Below are positions 6,557 through 15,689 of a stretch of 52,898 nt of DNA, piece by piece (position 1 is the first letter of the stretch; the number at the start of each line of letters is the position of its first letter). Below the pieces are notes generated by a model, which ran no database searches, was not told the DNA's origin, and saw only the letters and a list, made by a program, of their open reading frames with translations. The DNA is from Chthoniobacterales bacterium (lineage in GTDB: Bacteria > Verrucomicrobiota > Verrucomicrobiia > Chthoniobacterales > JACTMZ01): positions 1-52,898 of the forward strand of contig JAJTYZ010000049.1 of assembly GCA_021463515.1 (NCBI GenBank), written 5' to 3'. The translations under genes and the position numbers were made by a program.

Positions 6557-9500
6557 ATGAAAAATAAAGCCCTCATTTTCCTCATTTTCTTTCTCTCCGC
6601 AGGTATCCTATCTGCAGACAATGTCGCCCTCGGGAAAAAAGCTACAATAGCTCCCTCGTCCAACTATTCACTCTGCACCGATTCGGAAGACGCCGCGCAG
6701 CTAACCGATGGGAAGACATCCGAGGGAAGGATATGGACACAAAAGTCCACAGTAGGCTGGACGAGCGTCAATCCGAACATTGTAATTGATTTAGGCAGGG
6801 TGGAGCCCATCGAAAGCGTAACGATTCACAGCGTCGGGGGCGGCGTAGCCGGTGTGTATTTTCCCAAGAAAATCACGGTCTATGTTAGCGATGACAATAT
6901 AACTTTTTATGAGGTGGCGCAAATGACGTCTGCGGGGCTCCAGCAGGACGCAGTGGAATCCTATACGCATTTCTTTTCCGCTGCGGGGTTGAAAACACGG
7001 GGGCGCTATGTGATGGTTTGCCTCCAGCAGGCAGGATACTTCCTCTTTGTGGACGAGATTGAGGTAAATCGGGGGGATTTTGATCCGGCATCCGTGGTAT
7101 TTTCTGGTCGGGCCGTCAGTGGTGCGGAGATTCAGTTCGACGCGCTCGGTCTGATACCGGAATCGTACACGCGCGGCCACTTTCCCGAGACGCCGCATGT
7201 AGCTTGGGCCATACCGCTGGCGGGTCGTCCACTACGGGCAATCTTGGTGAATAACTACAATACCATGCGCGAAATGGTGGAAGTCGCCCAACGCCTCGGC
7301 ATGGATTATACCCCCGTACCGTTCCTTGATCCTTTGCCGTATTTATCGGAGGAATTGATCACTGCCAACCTAGCAGACTGTGACGTGCTGGTGGCAGGCG
7401 CAATCAACTGGAAGGCCCTGCCGCCAGAACTGCTTGAAAAAATTCTGACCCGTGTCCGCGAAGGCATGGGACTGGTCTGCGTCACCAATGACAATGGCTC
7501 TTGGATAGAACCGATTCAGAGTCTCCTTAATGAGAACCCGCTGCCAGATGATCAGCATCTCCTCGACCTTGTGCCGATGACACTGATCCCCGGTTACCAT
7601 GCACCGCCCGGCGATGCGCATTTCACGCTGGCCACATACGGAAAAGGTCGCGTGGCCCTGCTGAATTCCGCCAAGTTCACCCGCCCGGCCAGCTTCCTAA
7701 TGCCGGCGTTTACACACGAGGATTATATCGAAAAGACAAACGGACCGCTTGAGTATTGGTTCGCGGCGTTCAACAAACTTGTGCTCTGGACGGCTAACCG
7801 CGACAAACAGTTGATCTCAAAAATCGAGGCCACACCAGAAAAAATCGCGGTGGAAATCACGCCCGGCCACGTGGGGAAACTGCGGGTGATAACACGCGAC
7901 CCGTTTTTCAATCCGGTGGCAACCCGGGAGGAGGCCGTCTCCCTCTCGGGCGGACGCTTTGAGTTCCAGCCGCCGACGGGCTTGCAAGGAATCCATGCCG
8001 TGGATGCGTGGTTGCTCGATGACAAGGGCGCGGTGCTGGATTTCGGTTCGTCTTTTTATCAACGACAAGGAGAAAACCGCCTCACGGCGATTCAGGTGGA
8101 GAAAACGCTTTTTGCTGCGGGTGAACCAGTCACCGCCATGGTAGAAGTGCAAAAACCGGCGGAAGGTCTCGTACTGCGTGCGTCGCTTTTCGATACGGAC
8201 GGCCGCGAGGTTTCCGCCCCTCAAACGCTACCGATCGGTGCTGACGGAAAAGTTGCGGTGAGCCTACCCTATACACATCCGCTCACGCTGGGAGCCACGC
8301 TCAATATCGAACTTTTACGGGACGAAAAGGCACTCGAAATCCAACGCCGACGCGTTTGGGTGGAAGTACCAGACTCGCATGATTTCACCGTCATGGGATG
8401 GGGCACTAGTGCTGGGGTACAACCGGTGGCGGCCGCCCTCTTGGCAACCCTGCGCAATCTTGGTGTGGATGGTATTGTCGTTACTTATGTACGTGCAAAT
8501 ATAAATAATGCGCCTAACGCTGCGCTGGCCAATCTCCGTCTCGCTCCCGAAAACGTTGCCCGCGTTGCCCCGCCAAATCCTCCAGATAAGAATGGAATTC
8601 GCGTCCCCAGCCTGAGCGACCCCGCGCATCAGAAACAGGTCGAGGAAATACTCCAAGCTCTGACTAGGGACACACGGCCCTTCGGCGTGACAGAGTGGTC
8701 GCTCGGCGACGAGGAGAGCTTGGGCGGGCAGGGCGAGGAATACGATTTCTCGCCGGATTCTCTCGCGAAGTTTCGGGAATGGCTAAAGGGCCAATATGCC
8801 GACCTTCGGGAGCTGAACGAAAGCTGGGGGAGCAGTTACAAAGATTGGGCAGAAGTGACGCCCTCCATGCTAAAGCAGGTAAAGCCCAAGGAAAGCCTCG
8901 CACCGTGGCTCGACTTCCGGCGGTTTATGGAAACCGTCTTTGCCGACTACCATGCGAGTGCCGATCAAATCATCAAAGCCGAAAACCCCGCCGCACGCGT
9001 GGGATTCTCCGGCTCGCAAAATCAGGATTCCTACAACGGCTACGATTGGTGGAAATTGATGAAGGCTGTGGACCATGTTTCCGGCTACGTTGGCGTGCAG
9101 TCCGCACTGCAACGCAGCTTTCTGCGTCCAGGAGCATTTTGGACCACCTTCATCGGCTACGACTACAACGATACTGGCGAGCAGCAGGCCCATGCGCAAC
9201 CGTGGAAGGTGCTCTTTAATGGGGCGAACGGCGTGAATTATTTTGGGCTGATGCACCTGTGGCAGATTTGCGGTCTCCTTCGTAACGATTTCAGCCCAAC
9301 CAAAAAGGCCGGATGGTTTTTCCCGGAAATCCGGGAATTGAAAGCCGGAACAGGGCGGCTTTTCATGGAGGCAGCGTATGAGGACGACGGCATTGGAATT
9401 CTTTACTCTCCTTCGAGTGCTCATGCCGCCACGGTTTCCGGCCTCGCCGATACCGCGAACACGCGAAGAAATTTTGGCATCAATCAAACCAATCTTGCGA

Positions 9501-10642
9501 AGCTCCTAAGTGAGTCGCACTACCAATATCGCTTCGTCCATGAGGAGCAGTTGGAGCGAGGGGAACTTTCGCGCTTCAAGGTGCTGTTTCTGCCGTGGAG
9601 TTCCGCCCTGAGCGACGCGGAAGCGACGGCGATCCGACAGTTCGTTAAGGATGGAGGCACCGTCATCGCCGACTCATTCGCAGGCGTACGCGATGGACAC
9701 GGAAAACCCCACGCCATGCTCGAGGATGTGTTCGGCATCGTGCAACCCCTCAAAGCCCCCTCCCTCGTGGAAGGAGCACTCGAAGTGACGGACGCTGGGT
9801 TTTCTGGCCCGAAAAAAGTTTTTATCACCACCGGGGTTACCGGTCTGGAACTCAAGGGCGGTGAAGCGCGGGGCTCGGTGCGTGGCGCGCCGGCCTTCAT
9901 CGTTCACTCCTACGGAAAGGGCCGCGCCATCTTCTTAAATGCGAATCTCTCGAATTACTCCAAGCAAACTTCGGGCGGCGAGGGCGGGGAAATCGAAAGA
10001 GGCGACGATGCAGCGCAATCTGTCAGCGCACCGATTCGCGCCTTCATGACGGCTTTGCTTACGGAGGCCGGCGTGCCGGTGCCACTTCCCGTGCGAAGCG
10101 GTGAGGTGGAAAATTCGGAAATCGAACTTTCGCGCTTTCGGCTCGGCGATGCACGGCTGCTCGGTGTGCTGCGTGCCATCAGAGGCGAAGCACTCGACCC
10201 TGATAACCGCGAGGATGTCACTCTCGCCCTCGGACGGCCTTGGCACGCTTATGATATCCGCGCGGGAAAATACCTCGGCGAAACCGACATAATCCGTGAA
10301 TCGCTCCCGCGGGCAACCGCCAAGGCGTATGCGCTGCTTCCTTACAAAGTGAACGCGGTCACGGTGTCCGGACGGGGGCAGTTTGCGCGGGGAGAGACAG
10401 CTGTCTTCCCAATTACGGTGGTCGCCGACGGCCAGCCCGGCAAACACGTGGTTCGGCTAACGGTGGCGGGACCGGATGGAAAAGAACGCCCGTTATATGC
10501 GCGGAATCTCGTCGCACCCGGCGGCAAGACGGAGGCCGTCATTCCCTTGGCTTGGAATGATCAGGAAGGGGAATGGACGATCACGGCCAAGGATGTGGCT
10601 ACGGGTGTCGTCGGGAGGAAAACTATTCAGCTGAAGAATTGA
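6557..10642 (+). CDS. Large secreted GH42-like glycoside hydrolase with N-terminal F5/8-type domain
   Basis: This is a 1361-residue protein with a signal peptide (IFLIFFLSAGILSADN). Residues about 22-175 form an F5/8-type C (CBM32-like) domain: VALGKKATIAPSSNY, then QLTDGKTSEGR, IVIDLGRVEPIESVTIHSV and RYVMVCLQQAGYF. An alpha/beta glutamine-amidotransferase-like segment and beta-sandwich regions follow. A (beta/alpha)8 barrel runs from about residue 610, with EWSLGDEESLGG near residue 719 as the probable acid/base region. The segments FREWLKGQYADLRELNESWG and YKDWAEVTP are typical of GH42/GH5-clan enzymes. A beta-galactosidase trimerisation-like domain follows (VLFLPWSSALSDAEATAIRQ, then DGGTVIADS). 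It probably cleaves a beta-linked polymer or oligosaccharide outside the cytoplasm. The family assignment is inferred from these segments and the substrate is unknown. Confidence 0.75.
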   Translation: MKNKALIFLIFFLSAGILSADNVALGKKATIAPSSNYSLCTDSEDAAQLTDGKTSEGRIWTQKSTVGWTSVNPNIVIDLGRVEPIESVTIHSVGGGVAGVYFPKKITVYVSDDNITFYEVAQMTSAGLQQDAVESYTHFFSAAGLKTRGRYVMVCLQQAGYFLFVDEIEVNRGDFDPASVVFSGRAVSGAEIQFDALGLIPESYTRGHFPETPHVAWAIPLAGRPLRAILVNNYNTMREMVEVAQRLGMDYTPVPFLDPLPYLSEELITANLADCDVLVAGAINWKALPPELLEKILTRVREGMGLVCVTNDNGSWIEPIQSLLNENPLPDDQHLLDLVPMTLIPGYHAPPGDAHFTLATYGKGRVALLNSAKFTRPASFLMPAFTHEDYIEKTNGPLEYWFAAFNKLVLWTANRDKQLISKIEATPEKIAVEITPGHVGKLRVITRDPFFNPVATREEAVSLSGGRFEFQPPTGLQGIHAVDAWLLDDKGAVLDFGSSFYQRQGENRLTAIQVEKTLFAAGEPVTAMVEVQKPAEGLVLRASLFDTDGREVSAPQTLPIGADGKVAVSLPYTHPLTLGATLNIELLRDEKALEIQRRRVWVEVPDSHDFTVMGWGTSAGVQPVAAALLATLRNLGVDGIVVTYVRANINNAPNAALANLRLAPENVARVAPPNPPDKNGIRVPSLSDPAHQKQVEEILQALTRDTRPFGVTEWSLGDEESLGGQGEEYDFSPDSLAKFREWLKGQYADLRELNESWGSSYKDWAEVTPSMLKQVKPKESLAPWLDFRRFMETVFADYHASADQIIKAENPAARVGFSGSQNQDSYNGYDWWKLMKAVDHVSGYVGVQSALQRSFLRPGAFWTTFIGYDYNDTGEQQAHAQPWKVLFNGANGVNYFGLMHLWQICGLLRNDFSPTKKAGWFFPEIRELKAGTGRLFMEAAYEDDGIGILYSPSSAHAATVSGLADTANTRRNFGINQTNLAKLLSESHYQYRFVHEEQLERGELSRFKVLFLPWSSALSDAEATAIRQFVKDGGTVIADSFAGVRDGHGKPHAMLEDVFGIVQPLKAPSLVEGALEVTDAGFSGPKKVFITTGVTGLELKGGEARGSVRGAPAFIVHSYGKGRAIFLNANLSNYSKQTSGGEGGEIERGDDAAQSVSAPIRAFMTALLTEAGVPVPLPVRSGEVENSEIELSRFRLGDARLLGVLRAIRGEALDPDNREDVTLALGRPWHAYDIRAGKYLGETDIIRESLPRATAKAYALLPYKVNAVTVSGRGQFARGETAVFPITVVADGQPGKHVVRLTVAGPDGKERPLYARNLVAPGGKTEAVIPLAWNDQEGEWTITAKDVATGVVGRKTIQLKN

Positions 10643-11490
10643 AAAAAGGATCACAGAGCACTCGAACGGCGATCCATAACCGCAGGAAGAATGCGGCGGA
10701 CATCGTCCGCCGCTACGGGTTTCCGTCCGCCCGCGGTTTCACTCTTATGGAGTTACTCACGGTGACAGCCATCATCAGCCTGCTCGCTGCGTTTTGTTTC
10801 CCGGTGGTAAAATCATTTATTGACCGGGCCAACGGTGCTAAATGCGCCGGTAATCTGAGACAATTGGGTGCTGCCTCTGCTCTCTATGTACTGGATCATA
10901 GTGGCTTCCTGCCGGTCACCTTTTCGAAGAATTTGGCCACAGAAGATATGTCCTATACCGCCGGAGGAGCGTGGTATTGGTTGATCGCGCCGTATGTGGA
11001 CGTTCCTCGATGGGAGACGATCAAAAGCTATTTGGGGCCACAAGGCAGCCGAGGCATTACAGCACCTAACATCTTCTGTTGTCCGAGCCACGACAAGTAC
11101 GAGGTTAAGCCGCTGGTCTTTCCCTCATACGACCCGATCAGCTACGCGCCTTCCACCCAAATAGCCACGCCCATGATGGTTAAATCTCCGATGGAAACCA
11201 CGCCGACGTTACAAACATGGGGACTACGCTTCCAAGATATCAAAGAGCCGGGCCGGAAGATTTGGCTGTCAGATTCTGCCTTTCCCAATATTAATAACGT
11301 ATCGGCCAGCAGGTGGAGCGATCCGTCCAACAATGGTTGGGCGCGTATAGCGTTCTCACGGCATGATGGCGCGGGAAATGTACTGTTTTATGACGGCCAT
11401 GTGGAACGCTTCCCGCCCTCGCTTATCCTCAACGGCGATATCTCCCAGAATATTCTAAACTTTTTCGATCCCACCCGTGAAATCAAATAA
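10639..11490 (+). CDS. Type II secretion/prepilin-like protein with C-terminal DGH motif
   Basis: This is a pseudopilin-like protein. A leader of about 30 residues ends in ARG and is followed by FTLMELLTVTAIISLLAAF, the prepilin peptidase site and hydrophobic helix with Glu at +5. Then come KCAGNLRQLGAASALYVLDH and, near the C-terminus, SRHDGAGNVLFYDGHVERF. This is the His-to-Asp-Gly signature of the DUF1559-like pseudopilins abundant in Planctomycetes and Verrucomicrobia. I chose a TTG start at 10639 that overlaps the preceding stop (TTGA). An in-frame ATG at 10573 would overlap the previous gene by 70 bases and cannot be excluded. Its role in a glycan operon is unknown; surface display or secretion is plausible. 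Confidence 0.8.
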   Translation: MKKGSQSTRTAIHNRRKNAADIVRRYGFPSARGFTLMELLTVTAIISLLAAFCFPVVKSFIDRANGAKCAGNLRQLGAASALYVLDHSGFLPVTFSKNLATEDMSYTAGGAWYWLIAPYVDVPRWETIKSYLGPQGSRGITAPNIFCCPSHDKYEVKPLVFPSYDPISYAPSTQIATPMMVKSPMETTPTLQTWGLRFQDIKEPGRKIWLSDSAFPNINNVSASRWSDPSNNGWARIAFSRHDGAGNVLFYDGHVERFPPSLILNGDISQNILNFFDPTREIK

Positions 11491-13966
11491 CCTGCTGAAC
11501 GGCTGTCTTTCTCCTGATATTAGTATCGAAAACGTGGTGATCCGGTTGCCCCGGACGGCCGCGCCGTTGCGGATTCCGTGCATTCCCGTCCGGCTCGTTT
11601 TTGAGAACATCCGGCTGGATCGCTTCACCATCGTTTCCGACGAAGCCTCGCCGGAGGCGCGGATTCTGTCGGGGGATATTGCTTCGACTGGATTAAAATT
11701 TCACGCCGAATGGAAGACCTCTCCCGAAGGTTGGATTCGCTTTGTATTTCGTGTAATCGGGGAACCGGATCCGGCGTGGGGGGAATTTCAGAGACTGATT
11801 CTTCTCGATCAAGAGATGCCTTCGACGGATCTCCGCTCCGATCTTGGCTGGCGGGAACTTGGCGGAAGCTCGGAAGAATCCCTCGAAGATCGCCCGCCCG
11901 AGGAAGGTGGCGGGTTGCTGCCTCCCTTCGGCTACCCTGTTTTTGGCCCAGATTTTTTCCTCGGTGCGGAACATCCTATGGCCTGCATCGAGGCCTCGGC
12001 AAACCGCGTCCGCATCTTTCATCATCCGCTTTGGGCGGAGGGGGAGTTGTGTAGCATTCCGCTGGTCATCGGAGTATGCGGTGCGGAGGAAACGCCGACG
12101 GAGGCGTTTGCCCGGTATTTTGCCTCCATCCGCCGGCCCGCGCCGAAACGCGCCATCGTCGAGATCAACACGTTTTGGACGGATCCGTATGATTCCACAA
12201 CGGGATACAGCACGGATATTGCGAGCTATCGCACTATGGCGGAATGTTGGGCAAAGGAAGTGTTGGGCGGAGAAAAAGGGTTGGTGTCCCATTTTATGCT
12301 GGATGCAGGCTGGCAGAATCAGAACTCGCTGTATCGTCCACAGGCATCGAATGGCGGTCCGAGTGACAACTCGCTGGCGGAGTTGGGCAGGGCTATGAAA
12401 GCCTTGGGATTGCAATTCGGTCTGTGGTTTTCGCTGAATGGACCGATGGGAGTGGATATGGACTGGGCTACTGCAGAGGGCTATCGCGTTTCAAACCAAG
12501 GAACCGGCGCAGGCTACGGCAATAATCACGGTAAAACCCGCTATGCCTGCCTGACGGATGTACGTTGGGAGGAAGACCTGAGCCGAAGATTCGAAGAGTT
12601 GATCAGCCATGTCCCAGTGATGTTTTTAAAGGGAGATTGGGACAATGACGCCGTGGAGGATCCGGTGAAATTTTCAGGCGGAGCAACTTCTCCATGGCAA
12701 TTGCGCGAAGCCATTGCCAACGCCATGATTCGCATTTACCGGCGTATGCATGCTGTTCGCCCGGACGTGGCCCTACGTGGTGCCTGGTGGCTGAGTCCGT
12801 GGTGGTTTTCGCATGTGGACAACACCCACCTACCGAATTCCGGCGACCATGAGGGTGCAGATGTCCCCAGTTTGACGCAACGCGACTCGGGAATCACGTG
12901 CCGGGACGCCGTGTATCATCACGTCATGGTGCGTTCAGCCAGTCCTGTTTCCTGGGATGTCCTCTGCCCTCATGAATTTGCTTCTTCGTGCCGCAATCCC
13001 GTGCAGGATACTGAGGATAGTTGGATGAACAATCTGGCCATGTGGATTTCCCGTGGCAGCCACTATCTGCAGCTTTATCTGGCTCCCTATGGTATGGACG
13101 ACATAAAGGCTTGGTCCCTGCGCGAAATCCTACGCTGGTTCCGTGCGGACGAGGCACTGCATTGGAAGAATGGCACGACCATGTTGGGTGGCGATCCGCT
13201 CTGCGGCCACGTTTATGGTTATTATCACCAATCGGAAGGGCGTCATTTGCTGACGATCCGCAACCCGCAGGCGCACCCACAGGCCCTGCCGTACTTGGAG
13301 AGATGGGGATTACCTGCGGACGGCTGGGAGCAGGTCTTTCCGTATTGTCGAATGTTTTCGGCAAAGGGGCATTGCATGGCGGGTCATGAGGTGTTGATGC
13401 TCGTTCGCGGCAAGGATTCCGTGGGCGAGCGGATTCTGGTCAACACTCCCCAAGGGTGGCATGAACCGAGGCCAAGAAACAGCGTTCCCATCCTGCATGA
13501 AATCGAAGAGCCGGCAGCGCGGTTTGAATGGTTGTCGCCCTCGAAGCTGGCGATTCATGCCGCCCTGCCGTATGGACTGGCTTCCGCCGAGGTCGTGCTT
13601 TTAATCCGTGCGGGTGAGAACCGCCGCTGGCGTGCCGCCGTGGGGCGTTACCCAGAAGATATCGCATCCTTCAACGTACCCCTGACTCATGTTCGTCCGC
13701 ATTGGCAGCATGGTTTTGCGCAGAAACGGCTGAAGGCGCGGGCGTGGGACCCCGGCGCAGGTGTGCTGCGTTTTCCCATCGGGATCGGCGGTTTTGCCCA
13801 TGCCTTTCTCTGCGGAGACGAGGGGCTCCCTGAAATCCTCGGCGGGTGGATCGAGGTCCGGGAAGCTCTTCGGCGGGTTGAGGTCGCCCCGCCGCTTAGC
13901 CGTCCGCCGGCGATGAGCCATCCCGTGAGATGTCTGTTGGAAATTCAGAAAGAAAGCACACCTTAA
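11477..13966 (+). CDS. GH36/GH27-like glycoside hydrolase (alpha-galactosidase-like), cytoplasmic
   Basis: This 829-residue protein has no signal peptide. An N-terminal beta-sandwich (about 1-225) precedes a TIM barrel: IVEINTFWTDPYD, SHFMLDAGWQNQ, LGLQFGLWFSLNGPMGVD, PVMFLKGDWDND and ALRGAWWLSPWWF. The strand ending in KGDWDND sits where GH36/GH27 enzymes carry their Asp nucleophile. A C-terminal beta domain follows. It likely hydrolyses an alpha-linked oligosaccharide after import. The start overlaps the pilin gene by 14 bases. The family assignment is by motif and fold rhythm, and the substrate specificity is not known. Confidence 0.72.
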   Translation: MKSNNLLNGCLSPDISIENVVIRLPRTAAPLRIPCIPVRLVFENIRLDRFTIVSDEASPEARILSGDIASTGLKFHAEWKTSPEGWIRFVFRVIGEPDPAWGEFQRLILLDQEMPSTDLRSDLGWRELGGSSEESLEDRPPEEGGGLLPPFGYPVFGPDFFLGAEHPMACIEASANRVRIFHHPLWAEGELCSIPLVIGVCGAEETPTEAFARYFASIRRPAPKRAIVEINTFWTDPYDSTTGYSTDIASYRTMAECWAKEVLGGEKGLVSHFMLDAGWQNQNSLYRPQASNGGPSDNSLAELGRAMKALGLQFGLWFSLNGPMGVDMDWATAEGYRVSNQGTGAGYGNNHGKTRYACLTDVRWEEDLSRRFEELISHVPVMFLKGDWDNDAVEDPVKFSGGATSPWQLREAIANAMIRIYRRMHAVRPDVALRGAWWLSPWWFSHVDNTHLPNSGDHEGADVPSLTQRDSGITCRDAVYHHVMVRSASPVSWDVLCPHEFASSCRNPVQDTEDSWMNNLAMWISRGSHYLQLYLAPYGMDDIKAWSLREILRWFRADEALHWKNGTTMLGGDPLCGHVYGYYHQSEGRHLLTIRNPQAHPQALPYLERWGLPADGWEQVFPYCRMFSAKGHCMAGHEVLMLVRGKDSVGERILVNTPQGWHEPRPRNSVPILHEIEEPAARFEWLSPSKLAIHAALPYGLASAEVVLLIRAGENRRWRAAVGRYPEDIASFNVPLTHVRPHWQHGFAQKRLKARAWDPGAGVLRFPIGIGGFAHAFLCGDEGLPEILGGWIEVREALRRVEVAPPLSRPPAMSHPVRCLLEIQKESTP

Positions 13967-13968
13967 AA

Positions 13969-14772
13969 ATGAACGGCGCAACCATCGAACCCGCCGAAAT
14001 CCTTCAGACAAATTCCGCCATTGGCGAGGCTGGGAAAATCCATGTTTATCTTCCGTCCGCTTCGGAGTACGGTTCATGGCCGTTTGTCTTCGCCATCCAT
14101 GGCGGCGGATGGCAACAGGGCGATCAGAGGTCCTATTCACATATTGCACCCAAATTTCTGTCCCTTGGCGTCGCGGTCGTTCTGGCGAGTTATCGCCAGG
14201 CGCCGGAGTTTCCCTTTCCTGCTGCCTATGATGATCTGGTGCATGGACTGACGTGGCTCGTGCAACACGGTGGCAAACACGGTTTGGATGTCACACGGTG
14301 CATGCTTTTCGGCAGCTCGGCAGGGGGCCATCTGGCCATGCTGCTGGCCACTCGCGCAACGGCGGAGAATTGCCCTCTGCCCATGCTGCGTGGAGTGGCG
14401 ACCTGTTGTGGTATCATGAACTTGACGGAGCAATTTGAATGGGATGCACGGCGAAACAGTCCGATGACACGGGATTTTCTTCAGGCGACACCGGAGGAAG
14501 CGCCCGAACTCTACCGACTAGGCTCACCCATCGCGCATGTGCATGCGGATATGCCGCCGGTCTGGATGACGCACGGGGACGCGGATACGGTCGTTTCCAT
14601 CGAGCAGTCGCGCAGAATGGCCGTGCGACTAAAGGAAGCGGGACACCATCCAATTTTTCATGAAAACTTTGGAGCCGATCATATTCTGACGCAAGGCGAA
14701 CCGCCGGCGTTGGTTTTCGAGACCGAGCTTCTGAAATTCACCAGAAGAGTTCTTGGAGCGGAAACATCATGA
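13969..14772 (+). CDS. Alpha/beta hydrolase (BD-FAE/HSL-like esterase)
   Basis: This 267-residue cytoplasmic enzyme has an oxyanion-hole motif HGGGW (residues 44-48) and a nucleophile elbow GSSAGG with Ser117. The candidate acid is Asp in MTHGDADTV (about 206) and the His is in GADHILTQ (about 238). This is the layout of the hormone-sensitive-lipase and carbohydrate-esterase-like branch. The start 13969 lies two bases after the previous stop; an upstream in-frame start at 13930 would extend the overlap. It ends in an ATGA overlap with the oxidoreductase gene. In context it probably removes acetyl or feruloyl-like esters from the imported sugar. Confidence 0.82.
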   Translation: MNGATIEPAEILQTNSAIGEAGKIHVYLPSASEYGSWPFVFAIHGGGWQQGDQRSYSHIAPKFLSLGVAVVLASYRQAPEFPFPAAYDDLVHGLTWLVQHGGKHGLDVTRCMLFGSSAGGHLAMLLATRATAENCPLPMLRGVATCCGIMNLTEQFEWDARRNSPMTRDFLQATPEEAPELYRLGSPIAHVHADMPPVWMTHGDADTVVSIEQSRRMAVRLKEAGHHPIFHENFGADHILTQGEPPALVFETELLKFTRRVLGAETS

Positions 14773-15689
14773 AGATTGGGCTCGTTGATCTGGACACTTC
14801 GCATCCTGAAGCCTTTGTGCCGCTGCTTCGTGAACGCGGACACGAAATCGCCGGCGTTTGGGATGGGGGAAGTGTGCATCCGGCGGGATTCGCGCGAGAA
14901 TTTGTGGGAAAAAATCAAATCCCCAAGGTTTTTGAAAAACTGGAAGATATGGCGAACGAAATAGACGGCGCTATCGTTCATGCGTGCGACTGGGACACGC
15001 ATGTTGAAAAAGCGCGCCTGTTTTTGGACGAGGGTAAAAGCGTGCTTGTGGACAAACCCCTAGCGGGCCGGTCATCCGATCTCGGCGTTCTTGCGCAATG
15101 GGTCGCGCAGGGACGGCGCATCGCGGGAGGTTCGGCGCTGCTCTATTGCGTGGAAGCTGCGGAATGGAAGGTGTCCGCCACGGATGAACGGGGGGAGTTG
15201 CGTACGGTTTTTTGCGGGTGTGGGGTGGATGAATTCAACTACGGTATCCACGGCTATGCGATGGCCTTGACCTTTGCGGGGTTCGACGTCGAGTCGGTGC
15301 AGTATCTCGGCCCGTCCGGACGGCAGAATGTCATCGAGCTGTCCCACACTTCCAGCGTACGCTCCATTCTCCAAATCGGGCCAAGCGAGGCATGGCTACC
15401 CTTTTATGCCACACTTGTAACCACCCGGCAGGTGCGGCAAGTCACGGTAGACTCGAGCAAACTCTACGCGGCACTGCTTGATGCGACGCTTCCTTTTCTG
15501 GAGGGCAAAACGGATGTGCCGCCCTTGGCTGCGGACGCGCTTATTTTGCCCGAACGTTGCGCGCTGGCCGCACTGGCCTCCAAACAATCCGGCGGACGCA
15601 CCGTGCCGCTCTCCGAAATTCCCGTGACGGCCTACGATGGCGCAGCCTTCGCCCGAGGCTACCGGGCGTCCAAATATCCATCCTTATGA
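14769..15689 (+). CDS. Gfo/Idh/MocA-family oxidoreductase
   Basis: This 306-residue protein has an N-terminal Rossmann region (MKIGLVDLDTSHPEAF) and the conserved Lys-Pro motif in SVLVDKPLAG (usually EKP), followed by a C-terminal alpha/beta substrate domain. The usual glycine-rich GxGxxG is replaced by VDLDTSH, a variant seen in some sugar-modifying members. It would oxidise or reduce a sugar, sugar acid or inositol-like substrate with NAD(P). It overlaps both neighbours by ATGA, so its synthesis is tightly coupled to the esterase and the 2-hydroxyacid dehydrogenase. Confidence 0.8.
   Translation: MKIGLVDLDTSHPEAFVPLLRERGHEIAGVWDGGSVHPAGFAREFVGKNQIPKVFEKLEDMANEIDGAIVHACDWDTHVEKARLFLDEGKSVLVDKPLAGRSSDLGVLAQWVAQGRRIAGGSALLYCVEAAEWKVSATDERGELRTVFCGCGVDEFNYGIHGYAMALTFAGFDVESVQYLGPSGRQNVIELSHTSSVRSILQIGPSEAWLPFYATLVTTRQVRQVTVDSSKLYAALLDATLPFLEGKTDVPPLAADALILPERCALAALASKQSGGRTVPLSEIPVTAYDGAAFARGYRASKYPSL

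Noticed and set aside
8695-9219. 174-codon plus-strand frame inside the GH42-like gene
   Set aside because: Arg-rich out-of-frame reading of a gene with recognisable domains.
11693-12415. Reverse-strand open frame of 240 codons inside the GH36-like gene
   Set aside because: Shadow of a well supported gene, with low-complexity basic composition and no family features.
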